Shown here piece by piece: positions 37,088 through 45,123 of a DNA stretch of 64,000 nucleotides. Made by a program: the position numbers and the translations under genes. The notes under the pieces were generated by a model. That model saw only the letters and a program-made list of their open reading frames with translations, made no database searches and had not been told where the DNA came from. The stretch is from DP-19 sp036496285. GTDB lineage: Bacteria; Desulfobacterota; Binatia; UTPRO1. The DNA is taken from positions 1 through 64,000 of the forward strand of contig DASXLI010000005.1 of the NCBI GenBank assembly GCA_036496285.1, read 5' to 3'. Each line of letters begins with the position of its first letter. Within the stretch, counting starts at the first letter, position 1.

Positions 37088-37303
37088 CTACTTGGTGACG
37101 GGTGACGTCGCCTGGTTGCGCGCGACGCGGTGATGCTTCTTGGTCGACGACGCCGACTTCGACGGGGTGGCCGCCGGCTTCGGCGACGCGGCAACGACCT
37201 TCGCCGGGCTGGCCACCGGCGCCTTGGGGGACGGATCCGCGGCGAGCGCCGGAAGCGCGAGCAGCGACATCGCCAGGAACGGAACTGCGATACGATTCAG
37301 CAG
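37088..37303 (-). CDS. Small Lys/Pro/Ser-rich exported protein (probable CTG start)
   Basis: From the ATG at 37270 the product lacks a basic start (MSLLALPALAADPSPKAP). Reading from CTG at 37303 or 37300 restores a textbook signal peptide (LLNRIAVPFLAMSLLALPALA, cleaved before ADPSP). A perfect AAGGAGGT ribosome site lies at 37322-37315, 12 bases before the first CTG, and a stop codon (TAA) between the site and CTG excludes any earlier start. The mature part is about 50 residues of low-complexity Pro/Lys/Ser/Ala, ending HHRVARNQATSPVTK, basic and probably cell-wall or nucleic-acid sticky. Function unknown. Confidence 0.55.
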   Translation of the reverse strand: MLNRIAVPFLAMSLLALPALAADPSPKAPVASPAKVVAASPKPAATPSKSASSTKKHHRVARNQATSPVTK

Positions 37304-37436
37304 AACCTCTCGTTACCTCCTTACCGCGACAAACACGGGCCGGGGCGAAAGTTGCGGCGCCGCGCTCGGCCAACGGGCGACGCACGCATCCGCGGCCGCC
37401 GCGCAACCGTTGCCGCGCTGGCGTGTTGTCAGCTCG

Positions 37437-38672
37437 TCAGTCCTCGTGCAGCGCCGGTACCGAGCGGAAGCGGGCCAGCAAGAGGAAATCGTAGATCGCC
37501 TTCAGCGCCCCGCCGCAGACGAGCGGCCAGCCGACGGCCGACCACGACAGCATGGCGCCGGTGACGAGCGGCGGCAGCGCCGACGCGAGGCTCCGCGGCA
37601 CGTTGGTGACGCTCGCCGCGGCGGCACGCTCCTCCGGCGGCACGACCGCCATCACGTAGGCCTGGCGCGCCGGGACGTCCATCTGCGACAGCGACGCGCG
37701 CAGCAGGAGGCAGGCGATCGCGATCGGTGCGCTCGGCGCGAGGCCGGCCGCCATGAGGAGCACGTTGGCGGGCAGGTGGGTGTAGGCCATCGTGCGCACG
37801 AGGCCGATGCGGGCGGCGACGACCGGCGAGAGGAGCTGCGAGAGCGCGCTCAGGATGCCAGCTGCGAAGAAGATCGCGCCCGCCGTCTCGACCGCGAAGC
37901 CGAAGCGCCGGTAGAGCCAGAGGACGAGCAGCGACTGGACGACGAAACCGCCGCCGAACGAGTCCAGGCTGAAGAGCGCCGAGAGCTGCAGCACGACGCG
38001 TCGCGAGCGCTCGAGGGCCCGGCCCGCCGTCTGCCGGCCGCTCTCCACCTCCCCGCCGAGCCCGGCGTAGAGCGTCCCGTTCACCAGGGCGACCAGCGCG
38101 TACAGCAGGAACCCGCCGCGCTCGGCGAGCACGACGTCCAGGCCGTACGCGTGCGCCGCGAGCGCGGGCAGGCCGCTCGCGAGCGCGCCGACCGCGCCCG
38201 CCAGGTTGCCGGCGACGTTGTAGCGCGCGAACAGGCGCGTGCGCTCGTGCCCCGTCGCCGTCTGCGCCAGCGCCGCCTGCTCGGTCGGCAGGAAGACGCT
38301 GACGTCGCCGGCCGAGGGATTCATGGTCCCGACCACGCCGACGACGAGCAGCGCCAGGAAGCTCGTCGTGGCGGCGAAGCCGAGGCCCGTCGCCAGCATG
38401 AGCGCCGCGGACGCGAGGAGCAGCGGCCGGCGTGGCACGCGGTGGCCGACGAGACCGAGCGCGATCGTCAACGTCGCCGAGCCGAGCAGCGTGCCCGTGA
38501 CGATCGTGCCGATCTCGAGCGGCGAGAAGCCGAGGCGTGTCAGGTACCCGGCGAGCAGCACGCTCACGAGGCCGTCGGCGAAGCCGCGGAAGGCGCGGGC
38601 CGCGACGATGCGGCGGGCGTCGCGCGCGGCAGCATCGCCGACCGCCTTGCGGCTCGTGTCTTGCGCGGCCAT
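37437..38672 (-). CDS. Major facilitator superfamily transporter
   Basis: A 12-helix carrier of 411 residues. Family marks include the loop 2-3 region (GHRVPRRPLLLASAALM near residue 75) and symmetrical halves around a central loop at 205-225 with many charges. The helix-4 segment NPSAGDVSVFLPTEQAALAQT and the C-half LSQMDVPARQAYVMAVVPPEERAAAASVTNVPRSLASA resemble uncharacterised MFS members, possibly drug or metabolite exporters. The substrate is unknown. No regulator is adjacent. Confidence 0.88.
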   Translation of the reverse strand: MAAQDTSRKAVGDAAARDARRIVAARAFRGFADGLVSVLLAGYLTRLGFSPLEIGTIVTGTLLGSATLTIALGLVGHRVPRRPLLLASAALMLATGLGFAATTSFLALLVVGVVGTMNPSAGDVSVFLPTEQAALAQTATGHERTRLFARYNVAGNLAGAVGALASGLPALAAHAYGLDVVLAERGGFLLYALVALVNGTLYAGLGGEVESGRQTAGRALERSRRVVLQLSALFSLDSFGGGFVVQSLLVLWLYRRFGFAVETAGAIFFAAGILSALSQLLSPVVAARIGLVRTMAYTHLPANVLLMAAGLAPSAPIAIACLLLRASLSQMDVPARQAYVMAVVPPEERAAAASVTNVPRSLASALPPLVTGAMLSWSAVGWPLVCGGALKAIYDFLLLARFRSVPALHED

Positions 38673-38729
38673 CGGGACGACATACCCTCTCCGCGCGCCG
38701 TGGCCTACGCCCGGCGAGGCGAGTCGGCG

Positions 38730-38939
38730 TCAGGCGTGGAGTCGCGTCTCGGCTGCCCGCTGCGCCGCCCGGTAGTCGGCGCGGCGGACGCGGGCGCGGA
38801 AGTGCCGGCGGCACCAGCGGCACGCGAACGGACGGCGACGCCAGAGGACGGCGAGGCGGTCGATCGTTCCGGCCGGACGCGCCGGGCTGACGTTCGGGCT
38901 ACGGCAACGGGGACAACGAATCAGCGGCTGGAGCAGCAC
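38730..38939 (-). CDS. Small zinc-ribbon protein
   Basis: A 69-residue basic protein starting at GTG 38939. Two CxxC pairs, C9/C12 (RCPRCRSPNV) and C40/C43 (FACRWCRRHF), are spaced as in a treble-clef or zinc-ribbon knuckle. The rest is Arg-rich. It lies between the MFS gene and the transhydrogenase genes on the same strand. Such proteins often bind nucleic acids; nothing more specific can be said. Confidence 0.5.
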   Translation of the reverse strand: MLLQPLIRCPRCRSPNVSPARPAGTIDRLAVLWRRRPFACRWCRRHFRARVRRADYRAAQRAAETRLHA

Positions 38940-39035
38940 GGTTGGTCATCCACGCGAGCGGTGCGCACGCGGGAACGCTCCTGCCGAAAGGCCTCGTTGT
39001 CAATACGGGCGGCAAGCGCCTTGCAATCTGCGGTG

Positions 39036-40853
39036 CTACAGCAGCGACTTCATCTCGCTGATCAGCTTGGTGATGCTGTCCTTGGCGTCGCCGAAGAGCA
39101 TCATGCAATTTTCGTTGTAATAGAGGTCGTTGTCGACGCCGGCGAACCCCGGCCGCATGCTGCGCTTCAGGACGATGATCGACTTGGCGCGCGCGACCTC
39201 GAGGATCGGCATGCCGAAGAGTGGGCTGCTCTTGTTGGTCTTCGCCGCCGGGTTGGTGACGTCGTTGGCGCCCACCACCAGGGCGATGTCGGCCTCGGGG
39301 AAGTACGGGTTGATCTGCTCCATCTCGCAGAGCTGCTCGTAGGGGACGTTGGCCTCGGCGAGGAGCACGTTCATGTGGCCGGGCATGCGGCCGGCGACGG
39401 GGTGGATCGCGTACTTCGCATCGACGCCGCGCTCGTGCAGGATGCTGCCGAGCTCGGCGACGGCATGCTGCGCCTGGGCCACCGCCATGCCGTAGCCCGG
39501 CACGACGATCACGCTGCGCGCCGTCTCGAAGAGCACCGCCGTCTCCTCGGCGGTGATGTTGCGCACGGTGCCCTTCGCCTCGGCGGCCGCCGCCGCGGCG
39601 TCCTCGGACACCGCGCCGAACGCGCCGAAGAGCACGTTCATCGCCGAGCGGTTCATCGCCCGGCACATGAGCAGCGACAGGAGGAAGCCCGAGGTGCCGT
39701 CGAGCGAGCCGGTGATGATCTGGATCTTGTTCATCAGCACGAAGCCCATCGCCGCATCGGCGAGGCCGCCGTACGAGTTGAGGAGCGCGATGACGACCGG
39801 CATGTCGGCGGCGCCGATCGGGATGACGAGCAGTAGGCCGAACACCATGGAGAGGCCGACCATCACGTAGAAGAACGGCGTCGCGGCCTGCGTCACCACC
39901 AGGTACACGGCGGAGACGAGGATCACCGACAGCAGCGCCATGCTGAAGACGTTCTGCCCGCGGTAGGTGATCGGCCGCCCGGGTAGCATCTCCTGCAGCT
40001 TGGCGGCGGCGATGAGGCTCCCGGTGAAGGTGAGCGCGCCGATGATCACCTCGAAGTCGAGGGCGGTCAGGGTCACCCGGTCGAGGCCGCCCTGGTAGCG
40101 GAAGTACTCGGAGACGCCGACGAGGCAGGCGGAGAGCGCACCGAGCGAGTGCGAGATCGCGGTGCGTTGCGGCACCGCCGTCATCGGGATGCTGAGGCCC
40201 ATCGTGCCGCCGACGACGGTGCCGATCGCGAAGCCGAGGATGATCCACCGGTAGGTGACGATGTGCGGGTGGAAGAGCGTCCCCACCACCGCGACGAACA
40301 TGCCGAACGCCGCGAGCCCCATGCCGCGACGCGCCGTCTTCGGTGAGCTCAGGCCTTTCAGGCCGAGCACGAACATCGCCGCCGAGAGGATGTAGCAGTA
40401 GCGCAGCGCCTCCGGGGCGACGTGCTCGTGCAGGTACTCGCCCATCGCCATGCCGGACGGGCGAATGGCGTAGAGGATTGCGGTAACGACGGCGATGATC
40501 GCGACGACCGCGCCGAACGCCTGCAGCTCGACCGGCCGCCGCTTCGCGCCCTGCTCGCCCGCCGTGCGGAACATCCGCAGCATGCGGTCGGTGATGAGGA
40601 AGCCGCCGACGGCGTTGGTCGCCGAGCAGGTAACCGCGATCAGGCCGAGCATCGTGCACACCCAGCCGTTCGGCACGTTGCTGTAGTCGCTGCCCGCGAC
40701 GACGAGCGAGCCGACCAGCGAGATCGCCGCGATCGCGTTCGTCGCCGACATGAGCGGCGTGTGCAGGAGCGGCGGGACGCGGGTGATGATGTGGTAGCCG
40801 AGGAACCCGGCCAGCATGAAGATGTAGAGGCCGATCTCGAGCTCGGTCGTCAT
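39036..40853 (-). CDS. pntB: NAD(P) transhydrogenase: alpha membrane part fused to beta subunit
   Basis: A proton-translocating transhydrogenase membrane and NADP(H)-binding polypeptide, 605 residues instead of about 460. Residues 1-105 (LYIFMLAGFLGYHIITRVPPLLHTPLMSATNAI) are the membrane domain normally encoded by the separate gene pntAB. A linker with one helix (105-160) leads into standard PntB (YILSAAMFVLGLKGLSSPKTARRGM). The NADP domain has VPGYGMAVAQAQHAVAEL, GRMPGHMNVLLAEA and DVTNPAA. It overlaps the upstream pntA gene by 4 bp (ATGA). The complex makes NADPH using the proton gradient. Confidence 0.92.
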   Translation of the reverse strand: MTTELEIGLYIFMLAGFLGYHIITRVPPLLHTPLMSATNAIAAISLVGSLVVAGSDYSNVPNGWVCTMLGLIAVTCSATNAVGGFLITDRMLRMFRTAGEQGAKRRPVELQAFGAVVAIIAVVTAILYAIRPSGMAMGEYLHEHVAPEALRYCYILSAAMFVLGLKGLSSPKTARRGMGLAAFGMFVAVVGTLFHPHIVTYRWIILGFAIGTVVGGTMGLSIPMTAVPQRTAISHSLGALSACLVGVSEYFRYQGGLDRVTLTALDFEVIIGALTFTGSLIAAAKLQEMLPGRPITYRGQNVFSMALLSVILVSAVYLVVTQAATPFFYVMVGLSMVFGLLLVIPIGAADMPVVIALLNSYGGLADAAMGFVLMNKIQIITGSLDGTSGFLLSLLMCRAMNRSAMNVLFGAFGAVSEDAAAAAAEAKGTVRNITAEETAVLFETARSVIVVPGYGMAVAQAQHAVAELGSILHERGVDAKYAIHPVAGRMPGHMNVLLAEANVPYEQLCEMEQINPYFPEADIALVVGANDVTNPAAKTNKSSPLFGMPILEVARAKSIIVLKRSMRPGFAGVDNDLYYNENCMMLFGDAKDSITKLISEMKSLL

Positions 40854-42007
40854 GCCGTCTTCCCCGCCGCGAGCGCCGGCCCCAGGGTCGCGCGCACGGC
40901 CTCGCTCACGACCTCGCCGCCGTGGGTGACGCAGGCGCCCTTCACGACCTCGTCCTCGAAGTCGAGCGCGAGCGCGCCGTCCTTGATCAGCTCACGCAGA
41001 AGCTCGCTCACGTTCCGGGCGTAGAGCTGGCTCGCGTGCACCGGCATGGTCGCCGGCAGGTTCGTCGGGCCGTGTATGGTGACGCCATGGCGCACCACGA
41101 CGGCGTCGGGCTCCGTGAGCTCGCAGTTGCCGCCGGCCTCGGCCGCGAGGTCGACGATCACGGAGCCGGGCCGCATGCCGGCGACCGTCTCCTTGGTGAT
41201 GAGGCGCGGCGCGGGGCGCCCCGGCACCAGGGCGGTCGTGATCACGACGTCGAAATCCTTCATGCGCTCGGCGAGCAGCTCCTGCTGGCGGCGGCTCGCG
41301 TCGGCGGAGAGCGCCTTCGCGTAGCCGCCCTTGTCCTCGGCGTCGGCGACTCCGAGGTCGAACTCGAGGAACTTGGCGCCGAGGCTCTGGACCTGCTCCT
41401 TGACCGCGGCACGGACGTCGTAGCCCCACACCTGGGCGCCGAGGCGGCGCGCCGTCGCGATCGCCTGCAGGCCGGCCACGCCGGCGCCCATGACGAGGAC
41501 CTTCGCGGCGAACACCGTGCCGGCGGCGGTCATCATCATCGGGAAGAACTTGGCGAGCGACTCCGCCGCGATGAGCCCGGCCTTGTAGCCGGAGATGTTG
41601 GCCTGCGACGACAGGGCGTCCATCTTCTGCGCCCGGCTGATGCGCGGGACACCCTCCATGCCGAAGCTCGTCACCCGCCGCGCCGCGAGGCGCCGCACGA
41701 CGTCGGGGCTGCCGAGAGCGTTCAGCAGGGCCACCAGGACCGTCCCCTCGCGGAGCTGCTCCACCTCCTCCGGCGACGGCTTCTGCACCTTGAGGACGAC
41801 GTCCGCTCCTCTATAGAGGGCCGCGGCGTCGGGGGCGATGCGGGCGCCGGCCTTCTCATAGGCCGCGTCGTCGTGGAACGCCCCGGCCCCCGCTCCGGCC
41901 TCGACCAGCACCTCGAGGCCGCTCTTGACGAGCGCGCCCGCCGCGTCCGGCGTCAGCGCGACGCGCCGCTCGCCTGGGGCGCTTTCCTTCGGGACCGCTA
42001 TCTTCAC
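40850..42007 (-). CDS. pntA: NAD(P) transhydrogenase subunit alpha, NAD-binding part
   Basis: The soluble NAD(H)-binding component (PntAA type), 385 residues, related to alanine dehydrogenase. Visible are the N-terminal signature KESAPGERRVALTPD, SSQANISGYKA (about 132-142), the nucleotide loop VMGAGVAGLQAIATARRLGA, and IVDLAAEAGGNCELTEP near the C-terminus. It lacks membrane helices; these are in the fused partner that follows with a 4-bp overlap. The two genes form an operon. Confidence 0.95.
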   Translation of the reverse strand: MKIAVPKESAPGERRVALTPDAAGALVKSGLEVLVEAGAGAGAFHDDAAYEKAGARIAPDAAALYRGADVVLKVQKPSPEEVEQLREGTVLVALLNALGSPDVVRRLAARRVTSFGMEGVPRISRAQKMDALSSQANISGYKAGLIAAESLAKFFPMMMTAAGTVFAAKVLVMGAGVAGLQAIATARRLGAQVWGYDVRAAVKEQVQSLGAKFLEFDLGVADAEDKGGYAKALSADASRRQQELLAERMKDFDVVITTALVPGRPAPRLITKETVAGMRPGSVIVDLAAEAGGNCELTEPDAVVVRHGVTIHGPTNLPATMPVHASQLYARNVSELLRELIKDGALALDFEDEVVKGACVTHGGEVVSEAVRATLGPALAAGKTA

Positions 42008-42139
42008 GAGGGGTATGCTCTCACGCGGCGGACAGAAACCATGCGGCGCAGGGCCAGGTCAACCGGGCACCGGTAGCACAGATCCGCTGACGATGGGTAC
42101 CGTTGGGAGAGGCTGGGGAACGGGCCGTCGGCCGACGGC

Positions 42140-42655
42140 TCAGAGGTGGTAGAGCATCAGGTACACGACGACGCCCGTGACCGAGACGTACAGCCAGACC
42201 GGCAGCGTCCAGCGCGCAATCCGCCGGTGGCGGACGAAGTCCTCCGACCAGGCGCGATAGATGGTCGTGAGCGCGAGCGGCAGCACGACCGCCGAGAGCA
42301 CGATGTGGGAGATGAGCAGGGTGAAGTAGACCGGCCGGATCCACCCCGTTTCGGTGAAGCGCACCGAGCCGGCGCTTGCGTGGTAGACGAGGTACGAGAC
42401 GAGGAAGAGCGACGATGCCCCGAAGGCGCCGAGCATGCACGCGCGGTGCACCGCGACGTTGCCTTGCCGGATGTTCGCGTAGCCGATCAGCAGCAGCACG
42501 GCGCTCAGGCCGTTCAGGCAGGCGTTGACGGTCGGGAGCTGCGGGACGGCCGCCGCCCGCACGGTCGGCGGCTGGCGAAGGATGACGAACGTGACCGCGA
42601 GCACGACGGCGAGCGAGAGCCCGCCGATCACCACCCGTGCAACGCGCTCACGCAC
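42140..42655 (-). CDS. DUF420/CtaM-like membrane protein
   Basis: A five-helix membrane protein of 171 residues. The segments LPTVNACLNGLSAVLLLIGY, RQGNVAVHRACMLGAF, LFLVSYLVYH and PVYFTLLISHIVLSAVVLPLALTTIY with conserved histidines match the DUF420 family; one member (CtaM) is needed for cytochrome oxidase assembly in some Gram-positive bacteria. No oxidase genes are in the window. It stands 132 bp from pntA on the same strand. Confidence 0.82.
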   Translation of the reverse strand: MRERVARVVIGGLSLAVVLAVTFVILRQPPTVRAAAVPQLPTVNACLNGLSAVLLLIGYANIRQGNVAVHRACMLGAFGASSLFLVSYLVYHASAGSVRFTETGWIRPVYFTLLISHIVLSAVVLPLALTTIYRAWSEDFVRHRRIARWTLPVWLYVSVTGVVVYLMLYHL

Positions 42656-42693
42656 CCCGCTTCACTGCAGGAAGCGAGGCGCCGTGTCCAGCT

Positions 42694-42957
42694 TCAGGCG
42701 GCGATCGATGGGGTGGAGCGCTTCGGCAGCGACTCGGTGGGTGCCATCTGCCACGCCTCACGCGGCACGACGGGCTGCACCGCTTCGCACAGACGCACGA
42801 GCACCGTTCCGTCGGGCCAGGGACCCGTCAGCGGAGCGAGACGCAGCACCTGCGTCGAGCCGTTCTCCATTGTCAGCCATTCGGCCTGCAACACCTTGCA
42901 CGGAAACCGACGAGGAAGGTCGGCGGGATAGACGACATCACCTTCGTGATAGGTCAT
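42694..42957 (-). CDS. Small hypothetical protein (87 aa)
   Basis: A soluble 87-residue protein with ATG at 42957 after an AGGAG site. The sequence begins MTYHEGDVVYPADLPRRF and contains VLQAEWLTMENGSTQVLRLAPL and WPDGTVLVRL, suggesting a small beta-barrel of SH3 or KOW type. The family is not recognised. It precedes the DUF420 gene by about 38 bp on the same strand, so they may be cotranscribed. Confidence 0.6.
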   Translation of the reverse strand: MTYHEGDVVYPADLPRRFPCKVLQAEWLTMENGSTQVLRLAPLTGPWPDGTVLVRLCEAVQPVVPREAWQMAPTESLPKRSTPSIAA

Positions 42958-43364
42958 CGGGTTCTTTCTCCTCTCGTGGTGGATCCCTCAGCAAGCGCGA
43001 TACCCACCTGCGGCAGGGTTGCGGTACGGCGCCGAGCGGAGCGTGATCGCTCGATGGACAAGTACGCAAGCGTTCTCCGTTGGTTATGCTGGCCGCGGAA
43101 TCCGCGAGGAATCTTTCGGCGGTTGGAAGTCACCTGGCTCTCCCCTCCCCGTCCCCTCTTTTATTCGTCACGCCGTACCATCACAGGGGACGCCTGACCG
43201 GGCGAACGCGCATGCGACCTGTCGTGCTCGCGCTGGCGCAGGCTCGTTCGAGCCGGCCGATCCTCGCCATTGTATCGACGTACGACGCGAATCCACCTAG
43301 CAGTCGCGCACGCGGTTGCGGCATTCGCGGGTCGGCCGATCGAGGATCGCGCCGCGAGGTATGC
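42958..43364. other. Gene-free 407-bp interval
   Basis: No convincing coding frame: overlapping frames lack ribosome sites and are Arg-rich shadows. A short palindrome CGCGGA-A-TCCGCG lies near 43096. A pyrimidine-rich tract with CTCCCCTCCCCGTCCCC occurs near 43140-43156. The stretch presumably holds the promoter of the 87-residue gene and the 3' trailer of the desulfhydrase-like gene. Confidence 0.4.
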
Positions 43365-44474
43365 TCAGTCGCTTGCGAAGAAGCGGTGGAACGCGCGCGG
43401 CAGTTGCCGTGGATCCGGAAGCGTCGCCAGGTGCACGGCAGGATCGACGGCGCTGTAGGTATGCCAAAACAAGAGCGTCCTGCCGCGCTGCTCCGCGTGC
43501 GCGGCGTCGGCGATCACGGCGGCGAGACATTTCGCCGTGTATGTCGAGTCGAGGGCGACGCCTTCGAGAGCGGCAAGACGTTGACGGGCGTCCTCGCCGG
43601 CGACGCTCGCGGCGCCGTAGCCCGCGCCGAGCTGGTCGGTCACGACCGCGAGACGGTCGGACGCGAGCGCCGGGCCGCGCGGCACGGCGGGATCGAGGTC
43701 ATGGAGATGGCGGGCGGCGCGGCGGGCGAGCGCCATCACGCGGGCGTGACTCGGCGGCGTGATGTCGTTGACCAGGACGGCGACGACCCGGGTCCGTAGC
43801 TCCGCGAGGGCGAAGGCGAGCAGGAGACCCGCCGCCGTGCCGCCGGTGCCGAGCGCGACGAACACGGCCTCCGGCTCGGGCGCGGCGCCGGCGGCGATCT
43901 GCTCGGCCAGCTCGAGACCGGCGTCGACGTAGCCGAGCGTGCCGCTCACCGACGAGCCGCCCGGCGGGATGAGGAGCGGGCGGCGTCCGGCGAGCGTCTC
44001 ACGCGCGAGGAGCGCGCTGGCGATCAGGGCGGCGCGCGGCGTGGAGGCGGCGAAGTGCAGCTCGGCGCCGTACGCGTGATCCAGAAGCAGCGCATGGCGG
44101 ACAGCGTCGGTCACCGGCTGCGGCACGAGGACGAGCAGGCTTCGCATGCCGAGCCCGCGCGCCGCGATCGTGGTCGCGAGGCCGTGGTGCGTGCCGATGC
44201 CGCCGAACGTGAGCACCGACTTCCGGCCGTCGCGCCGGGCCGCCCCGAGCACGAATTCGAGCTTCCGCGGCTTGTTACCGCCGTACGGGGCGCCGGTCAG
44301 GTCGTCGCGCTTGATCCAGAGATCGGTGCCGAGCTCGCGGCCGAGCGCGCGGAGCGGCTGGAGCGGCGTCGGCGCATCGACGAGGTGCACGCGCGGGAGC
44401 CGGCCGGCGAGCCCGGGAAAGCGGCGCTCGAGCGCGGTCGCCGGCGCGACGTCCGTGCGCGCGGTCGCGGTCAT
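43365..44474 (-). CDS. PLP-dependent D-cysteine desulfhydrase / ACC deaminase family enzyme
   Basis: A fold-type II pyridoxal-phosphate enzyme of 369 residues. The PLP lysine is K68 within DDLTGAPYGGNKPRKLEF, followed by TFGGIGTHHGLATTIAARGLG, where family members usually have SNH, and PPGGSSVSGTLGYVDAGLEL. The glycine-rich phosphate loop is LGTGGTAAG. Such enzymes act on D-cysteine, 1-aminocyclopropane-1-carboxylate or related D-amino acids; the change at the SNH position leaves the substrate open. It lies 40 bp downstream of a small membrane-protein gene. Confidence 0.85.
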   Translation of the reverse strand: MTATARTDVAPATALERRFPGLAGRLPRVHLVDAPTPLQPLRALGRELGTDLWIKRDDLTGAPYGGNKPRKLEFVLGAARRDGRKSVLTFGGIGTHHGLATTIAARGLGMRSLLVLVPQPVTDAVRHALLLDHAYGAELHFAASTPRAALIASALLARETLAGRRPLLIPPGGSSVSGTLGYVDAGLELAEQIAAGAAPEPEAVFVALGTGGTAAGLLLAFALAELRTRVVAVLVNDITPPSHARVMALARRAARHLHDLDPAVPRGPALASDRLAVVTDQLGAGYGAASVAGEDARQRLAALEGVALDSTYTAKCLAAVIADAAHAEQRGRTLLFWHTYSAVDPAVHLATLPDPRQLPRAFHRFFASD

Positions 44475-44514
44475 GCGGGACGTACGATCGGCCGCGGCGC
44501 CGGTCTTTGCAAGC

Positions 44515-44922
44515 TCAGACGCGGCGCGCGGAGAGGGCGGCCGTCGCCGTGACCAGCGCCGCCGCGACGCTCACGACGGTCGCGTAGCGGTCCCACGCCG
44601 CCCCGACGTCGAGCTGCGCCATCCACACCACGATGGAGACGACGGCGAGGAGCGCGGCCATGCCCGCCGCGCTCGCGTCCTTGTGCGACGGCGCGATCGC
44701 CCGCGCCAGCACGACGGCGCCGCCCCCGAAGACGACGTTCACGACCGTGCGCATCGCGAGGCGCCGCGCGAGCCCCTCGGCGTCGTAGCCCCCGAGGAGC
44801 CGGGTGACGAGCCACGTGTAGGCGACCACGAGGACGAGCTGGAGGAGGCCCGCGCCGATCAGCGCCCCCGGCAGCACGGCCGTCCAGCGCAGGACGTGGA
44901 GGACTCGATCGGGCGCGCGCAT
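44515..44922 (-). CDS. Hypothetical four-helix membrane protein
   Basis: A 135-residue protein with four hydrophobic segments (about 10-38, 57-76, 84-101, 113-128). The ATG at 44922 is taken because it lies close to helix 1; another ATG is at 44964. No family recognised. It is the first gene of a probable two-gene unit with the PLP enzyme, and is divergent from the diiron protein gene with about 200 bp between. Confidence 0.55.
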   Translation of the reverse strand: MRAPDRVLHVLRWTAVLPGALIGAGLLQLVLVVAYTWLVTRLLGGYDAEGLARRLAMRTVVNVVFGGGAVVLARAIAPSHKDASAAGMAALLAVVSIVVWMAQLDVGAAWDRYATVVSVAAALVTATAALSARRV

Positions 44923-45123
44923 GGGGAGAGTCGGTCGCCCGGACGCGGGCGACTCCACCCGCAAAGCGAGCGCCGTGCCGGCCGCAACCGCGCGTCCGCG
45001 CGTGGCCCAGGCCCTCCGAAACCGTCACGTCCGTGCCATGCGCCATCGCCACCGGCTCCCGAACACCATGCGGCTTGTCGTAGAGCCTTGCGTGAGGCCG
45101 ATTATCGTTCAAAGGTATGCGCC

